Assembly (NCBI GenBank): GCA_965222005.1
Contig: OZ244935.1
Location: forward strand, 806,001 to 870,000
From: CBDCTM01 sp965222005
GTDB taxonomy: Bacteria; Bacteroidota; Bacteroidia; Chitinophagales; Saprospiraceae
Direction: 5' to 3'
Length of the DNA stretch: 64,000 nucleotides
Shown: one piece after another, positions 1 through 9,800 of the stretch
How the letters are laid out: every line of letters starts with the position of its first letter
How positions within the stretch are numbered: position 1 is the stretch's first letter
Translations under genes and position numbers: made by a program
Notes under the pieces: generated by a model
Database searches by the model: none
What the model was told of the DNA's origin: nothing
What the model saw: only the letters and a program-made list of their open reading frames with translations

Positions 1-3000
1 GGCTCCTCGGTTTGTTTCTGTATTGGCTCAACAAACTCAGCCTCAAGGGGAGTTGCTGGCCGGACTTCAACTTCATTGGCCGAAGCCAGCTCATCCTGCA
101 GAGCAGAGGCCGGTAGCAGGCCATCCACCAGTTGAGCCAGGGAAGCCAGATTGGGGGCATCCTCAAAAAGTTGTCGAAAACTGATTTTTACTTTGAGCTG
201 CTTCTTGATTTGGCTCGTCACCTGGGTGAGGAAGAGTGAGTCGAAGCCCAGCTCCAGAAAACTGGAATGGGGTGCTAACTCGGCTTGTGGAATGCCGCTT
301 AATTGGTGGAAAATGTTTTTCAGTTGCTTGAGCACTAAATCCTTGCGAGTTACTTTTATAGATTCCATGTTGCTGTGAGATATAGCTGTTCGAATATGTT
401 CTTTGAAAGGGAAATCAGTAGATTTTTGCAGACTTTTTAGAGGTTTGGGGGCTATCCAGTGCCGCTGTCGCTCAAAGGGGTAGCCGGGCAGTGAAACGCG
501 CTGTACATGCTGCCCCTCACGGAAAGCCTGCCAGTCGATGTCGGCTCCCTGTAGCCAAAGCTGGCCCAGGCTTTTGAGCAAAAAGGCGAAATCATGCACT
601 TGCTCGCGCGGATGGCGCAGCGAAGCAATTACCGGCTGATTGAGCTGCCGGGCGGGATGCTGCCGCGCAAAGGTGCTGAGGCTTTGGCCGGGCCCTGTTT
701 CGAGCAGGATCACACGCTCTTGTTTGAGCAAATGAGCCAAGCCATCCGAAAAGCGCACAGGTTGCCGAAGGTGGCGGAGCCAATATGCTGGCTGGCAGAT
801 AGCTTCCGGATCGGCCCATTTGCCTGAGGAATTGGACAGGATGGGAAATTGAGGAGGCCTGTATTCAATAGTATTTAAATACACTTCAAATTCATTCATT
901 ATGGCTTCCACCATATGCGAATGAGCCGCTACGTCAATGTGAAGGCGACTGCATTGGATATCCAAAGCTTCCAATTGCTGTTGCACTTTTTCGATGGCAT
1001 CCTCAGAACCTGACAGTACACAATTGTCCGGCTTGTTCACCACTGCCACATCGAGCTGCTCACTTAGATAAGGCGACAGCTCTCTTTCAGACAGTGCCAC
1101 ACTGAGCATGGCTCCTTTGGGTAGCTTCTGAAAAAGTTTGCCTCTGCAAGTCACTATTCCCAATGCATCCTTCAAAGAAAATACACCGGCCAGGCAAGCT
1201 GCCGTATATTCTCCCAGGCTATGGCCAAGAAGCTGTGAGGGCTGTATGCCCCAGCTTTGCCAGAGGCGGGCGGTAGCATATTCAATGGTGAAAAGCAGGG
1301 TGATGGCGTGTAGCGGATCGGTAATAGGCTTGCTTTCCTGACTGCCGGGAGGATATAAGACTGCTTTTAGCGATAAGTCGTATTCGGTTTCCAGCAACTC
1401 CAGGCACTGATCGACAGCTGCTCTGAATGTGGGCAGTTCCCGGTATAATTCAAGACCCATATTGCTGTGCTGTGCACCGCCACCGGGGAAGAGGAAGGCC
1501 ACTTTCGGTTGCTGGGCTGCCCGTCCTGTGGATATTCCGGTAAGATCATTTTGGTGGAGTATTTCAGAGGCAGCAGCAAGTGAATCGGCTACCACAAAAA
1601 GACGTTCTTCAAAAAACTTCCTGCCTGTTTGCAGGCTATGAGTTACATCAGCCAGCAGGTAATTGGGGTTTTCTTTAAGGGCAGTGGCCAGGCGAACAGC
1701 AGACTGTTGGAGCCCAGGAGGATCCTTTGCGCTCAGTAAAATAAGCTGGTGGGATGAAGCAGGAGAGGCATCACGTTTGATGAGCGGAGCTTCCTCCAGC
1801 AGGATGTGCGCATTGGTGCCACCCAGCCCAAAAGAGCTAACACCTGCCCGCAGTGGCGCCCCTTCTGTTGACCAGTCTTGCAGGTGGTCATTTACAAAGA
1901 AAGGTGTTTTTGAAAATTCAATCTGAGAATTGGGCTGGCTATAATGGAGAGTGGCAGGTAACTGTCGATGCTGCATAGCGAGCACTGTTTTGATAATGCC
2001 TGCCACACATGCACCTGCATCCAAATGGCCAATATTGGACTTCACCGAGCCGATGGCGCAGAACTGATTTCGGGTCGTAAACTGGCGAAAGGCTTTCGTG
2101 AGGCCTGCTATTTCGATGGGATCGCCGATGCGGGTGCCGGTACCATGAGCTTCAATATAGCTGATCGTATTTGGTGAAATGCCTGCCTTGCGGTAGGTTT
2201 TTTCAATTACGCTGGCTTGCCCTTCCACACTGGGTGCTGTGTAGCCAATTTTTGCCTGTCCGTCATTGTTGATTGCCGTAGCCTTGATGACTGCGTGGAT
2301 TGTATCGCCATCCTTGATGGCCTGCTCCAGGCTTTTGATTACAATAAATGCCATCCCGTTGCCACGTACCATTCCATCTGCCGAGGCGTCGAAGGGGCGG
2401 CAAAAGCCATCCGGGCTGAGCGCATGGCCATCGGTATGCAGGTGACCGGATTCAACGGGTGGCTGAATGCGCCCGCCTCCTACGAGCATTATATCGGCAT
2501 CGCCATTGAGGAGGCTTTGGCAGGCCAGATGAACGGCCACACCTGATGATGAGCAAGCGGTTTGAATATTGACAGCGGGGCCAGTAAGATTGAGTTTGTA
2601 GGCTGCGCGGGTGGCGGGAAAATCTTTCTCTTGAGTAATCCCTTTGGTGAAGTCTTCGATGGATTGAAAATAATTGGGATGAGTGAGTACGTTATTGACC
2701 AAATACGTATTTCTCGCCACACCGCCCATCAGACCGATCACGCCATCATAGCGCTCAGGGTCATAAGCCGCATCTTCCAAAGCTGCCCAGGCACACTCCA
2801 AAAAAATGCGATGCTGCGGATCCATCAAAGCTGCCTCTTTGGGCGTATAACCAAAGAAAGTGGCATCAAAGCAGTCGTAGTCTTTGAGAGCCATCCCCCG
2901 CTTCACATAGTCGGGGTCGGTATAATCTGCTTCGCTGATGCCGGCAGCCCGGAGTTCTTGCTCCGAAAACACCCTGCTCACATCAACACCGCTTGCCAGA

Positions 3001-5936
3001 TTTTGCCAGAATTGTTGAACATTCTCTGCTCCCGGGAGGCGCGCACTCATGCCTATGATGGCAATGTCTGTATGGGTAGAGGTTGCAGATAAGCTTGTAA
3101 CTGGCTCATTATCAGCTGTTTGTGATACATTTGGATAGCCCAATTGTTGGGCAATCTGCCAGGTTTGCTTGTGCAGGAAATTGTCGTTCAATACACCTTT
3201 CCAGGCCTCTGCCAGGGTTGGATTTATCTTTTTGTGGTCCAACAAACGAACATCGCCCATAGGTTTGGATTGCTCATACAATCCGTCGGTCATTTTGTTT
3301 TCAATGCCCTCATAAGGTTTGATAAGTTGAGGCGAATAGGGCAGGTCGAAGCGGGCGCACAATTGGCGCATCACGGCTTCCGGCTGTGTGACCAGCTCTT
3401 CATATTTCAGTCGAAACTGCCGCTGCACGGAGATCGATTCCAAAAAGGATGCAATGGTTTGATGGGAATGGGCCCATATCAGCTCGGCCAATTGGCTGCC
3501 TGTATAGGGATGCGGATGCAGGTACATGGCCTGATCCAAATGCATGCGCTCAAAGGAGCGGATCATGGCGTAGGGATGGCGCAGCAGGTGAATGTACAAT
3601 GCTCCCTCGAAGTCGCATTCTGCTTTTTGCAGGGCTTGTGGATCAAGGGCATAGGAGGGCGATTTGTCCACCAGTAGGCGGCCATCGAGCCAGCTTTGGA
3701 GTTCGGCAAACATTTGGCGGGTTGAGTAACCGGCCTCGGTAAATTGGCGGATTATCAAGCGAGCCTCTTCCGGGTCGCAATTTTTCAATTCCATTACCGC
3801 TCGGATCAATCCTTCTGCCCACAAGCTATACTTACCCTGGTAGGCTTTCTCTCGTTCGGCCAGGGTGTTGAACCCTAGCAATTGGAGTTCGTTGGCCGCA
3901 AAGAGGGCCGGATGGCCCGCAAGCATAACCCTTAGCAGGGTGGTGCCGGAGCGGGGAGGAGCCAGTATGAAAATGGCAGGTGGATTTTTGTCGGGCTGCT
4001 CGGCTGATTTATTCCGCAAGCGCGGAATGTAGCTTGTGAAACTATTGAAGTCGACATCAGAAAGAGCATGCTGAGGAGTTGTAGTCGTTAGCTTCTCTAC
4101 ATTATCCAACTTTTGAGCAAGGGCAGTGGGATATTCTTTTTCTAAAAACCTGGCATAATCGGCGATGGTCGGCTTGTCGAAAAGGCTGACGATAAATATG
4201 GTTTCGTTCAGCCATTGCTGCAATCGGCTAATCATGCCGGCGGCTAGCAGGCTGTTGCCACCCAGCTCAAAGAAGCGGTCGTGGATTCCTACCTTCTCCA
4301 GCTCTAAAACCTCTGCCCAGATTGCTGCCAGATGCTTTTGCAAGGGTGTATGCGGGGCAGTATAAGCTTGTCCCAGATCGGGGCGCTGCCTGCCGGGCAG
4401 CGGGAGCGCTTTGCGATCGACTTTGCCGGAAGTGCTGATCGGTAGCTCATCCAAAACCACAAAGCGGGCTGGTACCATATAATCGGGCAATTGCCTGGCC
4501 AGCTGTTCGCGCAGTTGGGGGGGCTGGCCATCGCTTCCTTTTTTCCAAACCACATAAGCCACTAACTGCTTATTGGCCGCCTCGCCACGCAGCATTACTA
4601 CCGATGCCTGTACTTCGGGTTGTTGTAAAATAACAGCCTCTACTTCTCCCAATTCGATTCGATAGCCCCTCAGTTTGACTTGCTGGTCGCGGCGGCCAAT
4701 GAAGTCGATATTGCCATCGGGAAGGCGGCGGGCGAGGTCACCGCTCTTGTACATGCGCGCTCCAACTATTGGGCTGAAAGGATCGGTCAGAAAGCGCTGC
4801 TTGTTCAATTCGGGGCGCTTGAGATAGCCACGGGCAACCCCTTTGCCACCAATATATATTTCGCCAGTTTCGCCCACAGCTACTTCTTTAAGTGCTTCAT
4901 CTAAGAGATAGATCCGGACATTTTCGATTGGCTGCCCAATTGGTACTTTGTTGCCTTTCAGGTCAGGAGGTGTAATAAAAATAGTGGCTCCGACAGTAGC
5001 TTCAGTAGGGCCGTATTGATTGAGTAGCCTGACATTGGGAAGCTTTTGATGATGCTGACGTACCATAGCCGCCGGACAGGCCTCACCTGCTACGCTTACG
5101 GAAAGGAGAGTGACTAATTTGGCTTTATTTTGCTGCAAAAGCATTGTGTACACGGCGGGGAAGGTGAGTAAGTGAGTAATCCTGTGCTTATCAATAAAGG
5201 TTGCTAAACGGAAAATATCTTTTTCCAGGTCTTCGGGTGCGATAATGAGTGTGGCGCCTTGCAGGAGCGTCCACCAAATGAGTAGCACGGCTCCATCAAA
5301 AGCGAAGGAGTAGGCGTAGAGAAACCGCTGGACGGGCTGTTTGACAAACTTCATTTGCCCGGCTACAAGATTGACTACGCTGTGGTGTTCGATTTGCACA
5401 CCTTTGGGTTGGCCGGTAGAGCCGGAGGTGTAAATGGTATATGCGAGTTGATTTGCTGATGGGGTGATTTGCTGATGGGGTGATTTGCTGATGGGGTGAT
5501 GGGGGATCCTGTCTAAGTATATGTGTTGGGCCTTGCTGTCTTTTGGCAGTCGGTCTTTGAGGGTGGTTTGGGTGAGGAGGATGGTGGCTTCCGTATCGTT
5601 TAGCATGAATGCAAGGCGCTCGGCAGGATAATCAGGATCGAGGGGAACGTAGGCGCCACCCGCTTTGAGTATAGCCAGGCTGCCGACGATCATATCGAAG
5701 GAGCGCTCCACGCAGATGGCAACCAGCTCTTCCTGTTTTATGCCTTTGGCAATCAGGAGTTGCGCCAAATGGTCGGCGCGCGCGTTTAGCTGGGCATAGG
5801 TGAGCTGCCTGTCTTCAAATACCAACGCAATAGCTTCCGGGCTTTGTGCCGCCTGTAGCTCAAAGAGCTGATGAATGCACAGAGGGTGCAAAAAAGGATT
5901 GTAAAGAAGGCTATTATTACTCATAGCATTGCTCAT
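1..5936 (-). CDS. Hybrid NRPS/PKS (A-PCP-sulfotransferase-KS-AT-ACP), 3' end outside window
   Basis: One open frame of at least 1978 residues runs off the left edge. It starts at ATG 5936; a second in-frame ATG lies at 5924. There is no condensation domain at the N-terminus, so this looks like a loading module. Domains: adenylation about 1-510 (TSGSTGQPKG near 168; RGYRIELGE), peptidyl carrier about 525-590 (LGGNSLL, Ser562), a PAPS-sulfotransferase-like domain about 655-900 (P-loop APPRSGTTLLR, Arg662), ketosynthase about 955-1380 (TACSSS Cys1128; His1264 in EAHGTGT; His1304 in NIGH), acyltransferase (GHSLGEY, Ser1573) and an acyl carrier near 1900 (LGFDSLF, Ser1900). All these motifs were checked to be in one frame. 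The expected role is to activate an amino acid, possibly modify it through the sulfotransferase-like domain, and extend it once with an acyl unit. Substrate and product cannot be read from the sequence. Confidence 0.9.
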   Translation of the reverse strand, partial: MSNAMSNNSLLYNPFLHPLCIHQLFELQAAQSPEAIALVFEDRQLTYAQLNARADHLAQLLIAKGIKQEELVAICVERSFDMIVGSLAILKAGGAYVPLDPDYPAERLAFMLNDTEATILLTQTTLKDRLPKDSKAQHIYLDRIPHHPISKSPHQQITPSANQLAYTIYTSGSTGQPKGVQIEHHSVVNLVAGQMKFVKQPVQRFLYAYSFAFDGAVLLIWWTLLQGATLIIAPEDLEKDIFRLATFIDKHRITHLLTFPAVYTMLLQQNKAKLVTLLSVSVAGEACPAAMVRQHHQKLPNVRLLNQYGPTEATVGATIFITPPDLKGNKVPIGQPIENVRIYLLDEALKEVAVGETGEIYIGGKGVARGYLKRPELNKQRFLTDPFSPIVGARMYKSGDLARRLPDGNIDFIGRRDQQVKLRGYRIELGEVEAVILQQPEVQASVVMLRGEAANKQLVAYVVWKKGSDGQPPQLREQLARQLPDYMVPARFVVLDELPISTSGKVDRKALPLPGRQRPDLGQAYTAPHTPLQKHLAAIWAEVLELEKVGIHDRFFELGGNSLLAAGMISRLQQWLNETIFIVSLFDKPTIADYARFLEKEYPTALAQKLDNVEKLTTTTPQHALSDVDFNSFTSYIPRLRNKSAEQPDKNPPAIFILAPPRSGTTLLRVMLAGHPALFAANELQLLGFNTLAEREKAYQGKYSLWAEGLIRAVMELKNCDPEEARLIIRQFTEAGYSTRQMFAELQSWLDGRLLVDKSPSYALDPQALQKAECDFEGALYIHLLRHPYAMIRSFERMHLDQAMYLHPHPYTGSQLAELIWAHSHQTIASFLESISVQRQFRLKYEELVTQPEAVMRQLCARFDLPYSPQLIKPYEGIENKMTDGLYEQSKPMGDVRLLDHKKINPTLAEAWKGVLNDNFLHKQTWQIAQQLGYPNVSQTADNEPVTSLSATSTHTDIAIIGMSARLPGAENVQQFWQNLASGVDVSRVFSEQELRAAGISEADYTDPDYVKRGMALKDYDCFDATFFGYTPKEAALMDPQHRIFLECAWAALEDAAYDPERYDGVIGLMGGVARNTYLVNNVLTHPNYFQSIEDFTKGITQEKDFPATRAAYKLNLTGPAVNIQTACSSSGVAVHLACQSLLNGDADIMLVGGGRIQPPVESGHLHTDGHALSPDGFCRPFDASADGMVRGNGMAFIVIKSLEQAIKDGDTIHAVIKATAINNDGQAKIGYTAPSVEGQASVIEKTYRKAGISPNTISYIEAHGTGTRIGDPIEIAGLTKAFRQFTTRNQFCAIGSVKSNIGHLDAGACVAGIIKTVLAMQHRQLPATLHYSQPNSQIEFSKTPFFVNDHLQDWSTEGAPLRAGVSSFGLGGTNAHILLEEAPLIKRDASPASSHQLILLSAKDPPGLQQSAVRLATALKENPNYLLADVTHSLQTGRKFFEERLFVVADSLAAASEILHQNDLTGISTGRAAQQPKVAFLFPGGGAQHSNMGLELYRELPTFRAAVDQCLELLETEYDLSLKAVLYPPGSQESKPITDPLHAITLLFTIEYATARLWQSWGIQPSQLLGHSLGEYTAACLAGVFSLKDALGIVTCRGKLFQKLPKGAMLSVALSERELSPYLSEQLDVAVVNKPDNCVLSGSEDAIEKVQQQLEALDIQCSRLHIDVAAHSHMVEAIMNEFEVYLNTIEYRPPQFPILSNSSGKWADPEAICQPAYWLRHLRQPVRFSDGLAHLLKQERVILLETGPGQSLSTFARQHPARQLNQPVIASLRHPREQVHDFAFLLKSLGQLWLQGADIDWQAFREGQHVQRVSLPGYPFERQRHWIAPKPLKSLQKSTDFPFKEHIRTAISHSNMESIKVTRKDLVLKQLKNIFHQLSGIPQAELAPHSSFLELGFDSLFLTQVTSQIKKQLKVKISFRQLFEDAPNLASLAQLVDGLLPASALQDELASANEVEVRPATPLEAEFVEPIQKQTEE
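5450..5497. repeat. Three 16-bp tandem repeats inside the adenylation domain
   Basis: The unit gatttgctgatggggt occurs three times head to tail, followed by a partial fourth unit. Three units make 48 bp, so the NRPS frame is kept. They encode a low-complexity Pro/His/Ser/Gln loop just before the TSGSTG motif, a place where A-domain length varies. The motif resembles the ggtgatttg repeats in the spacers of the 40-56 kb array. Confidence 0.85.
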
Positions 5937-6338
5937 TCAAGCGTGCTCCAATGTGTGTTTATTGACAAATTCGGGGGGAGATCGAAATAGCAGAGCAATC
6001 CGGAATCAGCTAAAAATTCCACTATTGGATTGGGCAGGTAAGCGTTTGTGATACTTGAATCGGGTGTGGAAAAGCCTTCGTTTTTCTACTGCTATATGGT
6101 TGTTGTACCTCTTGCTTTTTAGTATTGATAAAAGCAACAGGTGAAAATACAACAAGCTGCCAGCGTTTTTATACCCTAAAAAGGGTAAATGATGTATAGC
6201 ACAAAAGTGTACTATGAATAGGTTGGGCGTTCAAACGAGTGTATTAATTGACACATATCCAGCACATTCCCGCCACTTTTTATAATTTAGCGCTTTAGTA
6301 AAAATCACCCTGTTTACTCATCTCAATACCTCGTGCAT
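5937..6338. other. Divergent intergenic region, no gene seen
   Basis: This AT-rich stretch separates the NRPS/PKS (minus) from the pyrophosphohydrolase (plus) and should carry both promoters. No clear TAnnTTTG box was found for either gene. The only distinct structure is a perfect palindrome TACCCT-AAAA-AGGGTA at 6172-6187, a possible operator or small hairpin. Confidence 0.5.
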
Positions 6339-6842
6339 ATGCCTTCGGAAAGCAATACCATTACCCAACTACCTCAATTGGATTCTCTGAATCAGGTTGC
6401 CAAATTTCATCGTACTTTCAAGCATCCCATTCTGCCCGAGCCAAGTATCCCCTCACCAGAGCGCTGTGCGCTGCGTGTATCGCTCATCGCCGAAGAGCTC
6501 AAGGAGCTGGAAGAAGCAATTGCTGCCAATGACCTTGCCGAGGTAGCTGATGCGCTTTGCGACATTCAGTACGTGCTATCAGGAGCAGTGCTGGAGTTTG
6601 GGCTAGGTGAGAAATTCAGAGCCCTTTTCGACGAGGTGCAGCGCAGCAATATGAGTAAATCCTGCAAATCAAAAGAAGAGGCTGAGGCCACCCGCCAACA
6701 CTACCGGGCCAAAGGGGTAGAGAGTTACATTCGGCAGGAAGGAGAGCTGTTTTTAATCTATCGGGAGGGAGATCATAAAACATTGAAGTCCGTCAATTAT
6801 AGCCCCGCGAATTTGAAAGCATTACTGGAGGAAGAAGATTGA
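6339..6842 (+). CDS. MazG-like nucleotide pyrophosphohydrolase
   Basis: A 167-residue all-alpha protein. EELKELEEA followed by EVADALCDIQYVL matches the ExxE...ExxD metal-binding pattern of the MazG / phosphoribosyl-ATP pyrophosphohydrolase superfamily. Members hydrolyse nucleoside triphosphates to monophosphate and pyrophosphate, often as housecleaning enzymes. The C-terminal 60 residues, rich in Lys and Glu, have no motif I recognise. The ATG at 6339 is preferred; an in-frame GTG lies two codons upstream at 6333. The gene stands alone between a divergent NRPS/PKS and a convergent T9SS gene. The substrate is not predictable. Confidence 0.75.
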   Translation: MPSESNTITQLPQLDSLNQVAKFHRTFKHPILPEPSIPSPERCALRVSLIAEELKELEEAIAANDLAEVADALCDIQYVLSGAVLEFGLGEKFRALFDEVQRSNMSKSCKSKEEAEATRQHYRAKGVESYIRQEGELFLIYREGDHKTLKSVNYSPANLKALLEEED

Positions 6843-6884
6843 GGTTGCGGAAAAGTTTTTTCAAAAATCACCTGTTCCGCCTAC

Positions 6885-9800
6885 TCAATCTGCCTTTACC
6901 AGTTTCACCACTGCACTTCCTTCTGCACTATTGAGCTGGCACAAATAGACCCCCGCCGGCCAGGCAGAGGCATCAAGCCGGAGCTGATGATCGCCGGAGG
7001 TAAATAGCCGGTCGGCAGCGAGCCGCGTTAATCGGCGGCCGTGCAGATCGAGGAGGTCGATCGTGAGGCGATCAGCTTCCGCCAGGGCGAAGTGTATGTT
7101 TACGGTTTCCAGGAAAGGATTTGGAACGGCCTGCAATTGAAAAGCCTGAGCAATAGTGAGTTCTTCGCTATTCACCAGATCGGTAACGGTCAAATCCAGC
7201 ACCACGATACTGTCGCAGCTGTTTGCAGCTATCAGCGTATCTACATAAATACCTGTAGTACTGTAGGCATGGTCACCCACCCATACCTGCCCGCCTATTG
7301 TAATAGTATCAAAAAGATACGTTTCGGCTATTGGCAGCATATGTATATCTATGCGCACGATGCTGTCACAACCCACCTCCGATAGCAATACATAGGTCAG
7401 CAGGGTATCATGCTCTACTATTTGTCCCTGATACGTATCTCCTTCGCAAAGCCCTATATGGAGTGTTTGCTCGGTATGCGTAAAGAAGTGGAGCGAAGTA
7501 TAGATGAGTGTATCGCATACTTGCAGGCCCGGGAGGATAGTAATCAGAGTAGTATCGGCATGGTATTGTATGCCATTGAATTCATCTCCTTCACAAAGGT
7601 TTACATCCAGATAAATGCGGGTGTAGGGGATCACCGTAAGGCCCAACTCAACGATGCTGTCGCAGCCGAAAGTACTAGGATAGGTGGCAGTGTATATGCC
7701 ACTAGTGGTGAGCAATTCGTCTCCAAACTGATAACTTTCCCCTTCACAAATACTGGCCGTAATGCTGTGATCGATGTGGTCATTGTAGGTCAGTTGGATG
7801 TAGATGAGGCTATCGCAGCCCTGTGCACTTCCATTTGGAATGGTCTCTAAGCCCGTGGGATGGTTGCTGTCATAAAGTGTTCCGTTAATGATGAGCTGGT
7901 CGCCTTCGCAAAGTGAACGGGTGAGGTAGTACTCTGCAGGAGGATAAAAGCTAAGTTGAACATATAAAATGCTGTCGCAGCCTTCATTGGTGATATTGTT
8001 AAACACCTCGGTGCCTTGCGTATTTCCCTGGTGGTAAAGCGTCCCGTTGATCCACTGTTCATCTGACGGGCACCAGGTTTCGGTCAGCCAGCTCTGCGTG
8101 GAAGAGTAGAATTGCAGATCGATGTGGATGAGGCTGTCACAGCCATTGGCACTGCCGCCAAATAATACTTCCGTACCTGCTGGTCGGTGGATGTTGTAAA
8201 CTTCGCCATTGGCAATGATGCCATCTTCGGGGCATAGCAATTCGGAAATATAAAAGACACCAGGCTCGGCATATTGCAAATTGATATGCACTATGCTATC
8301 GCAGCCGTTGCTGCTACCACCGGGGATCAGCTCGGTGCCGCTGGGGTTTTGGGCATTGTATAGCGTACCATTGACCCAAATGCCACTGTTATCGCACCTC
8401 AACTCATCAATAGAATGCACACTGTGTTGGTCGAAACTGAGGTTGACGTGAACGATACTATCGCAGCCCAACACGCTGCCATTCGGAAATAATTCGGTGC
8501 CAACGGGATTGTCCTCATCATAGATATTGCCATTGACGTGGATGCTGGCACCCGGGCAAAGGACAAGTTCGAGGTCAAATTCAACTGCTCCGCTGAGGTG
8601 TATGGTTTGGCGCAATGTATCGCTACCCACACTATTGCTCACAATCAGGGTAGCTTGGTAAGTGCCCGCCTCAGCATACTCGATCACCGGATTGCGAAGA
8701 TCCGATACTTCGGGACTTCCTCCCGGAAACTGCCAGCTCCAGCTTTCGGGGCTGGAGGCCGAAAGGTCCAAAAAGCGCACACGATGTGGTTGGCATAGCG
8801 TCATCACCACAGGCAGAAAATCGGCAACGGGCGGGTTTTGCAGGTCTATGGTGTGAATGGTAGAATCGGCTCCGCATCCATTACTTACTACAAGTAAAAC
8901 ATCATACACGCCATTTTGAAAATAAAAATGATCCGGATTTACCGCCCTGGTATGGTAACCATCACCAAAGTACCAGTCGAAAGAAACATCGGCTTCATAG
9001 CCCTGCTCGGAAGTAAAATGCACCCAGGTACCGTTAGTTGTATAGCTAAATGCCGAGCTGCGAATTTCATCTACCTCAATGTAGGAGGTATAGGTAGCCT
9101 GATGCTCACCCGCTGCATTGTAAGTAGTCAGGCTGACGGGAAAGGTGCCAGCCTCCTGATAGGTTATGGAAGGATTTCTGGAGGAAGAGCTGGCCGGCGT
9201 ACCCCCCGGGAAGGACCACTCCCAGCGATCGGCCCGCAGGCTCTCATCGCTAAATTGCACTGCCAGAGGCAGGCATCCCCCTGTGATGTTGGCAGAAAAG
9301 CGAGAGAGCGGAGGCTGCATGATTTGGCTGGTTTCCATTAAAAATACGGGTGTTGCAGTGAGTTCAATATTTTGAGAACTGATCCGTTCTTCTTCGTTAT
9401 TTTGCGAATAATTCCAGGCTCGGCGATAGAGTTGGTCAAGGTTCATGCTGCTCGGAAAGCTGTAGTTGGCCTCTGCCCACTCCGACTGATCGTAGCGCGT
9501 TTTAGCCCAAAGGGCGTAGATATATTTACCATTGGCCATTCGGAAGGCAGCGCCGTCCACATCGGCAGGCAGTGCCATTTGGGCGCTGCGCTGGGTATCG
9601 TAGTGGGTGCCGTAGAGCAGATGACTGGTAGTTTTGTAGGCAATGCCAGCTTCGTTGAATTGCTGGCTATACATCGGCACATAGTCCAGTTTTTTATACA
9701 AGCCCATTACCTCAAACTCCGATTGGGCGTTGTTGTAGTCGCTTTCTTCTCCAATTTTATAAACATGCAGTTGCAAAATATCATTGCGCATGCACTCAAT

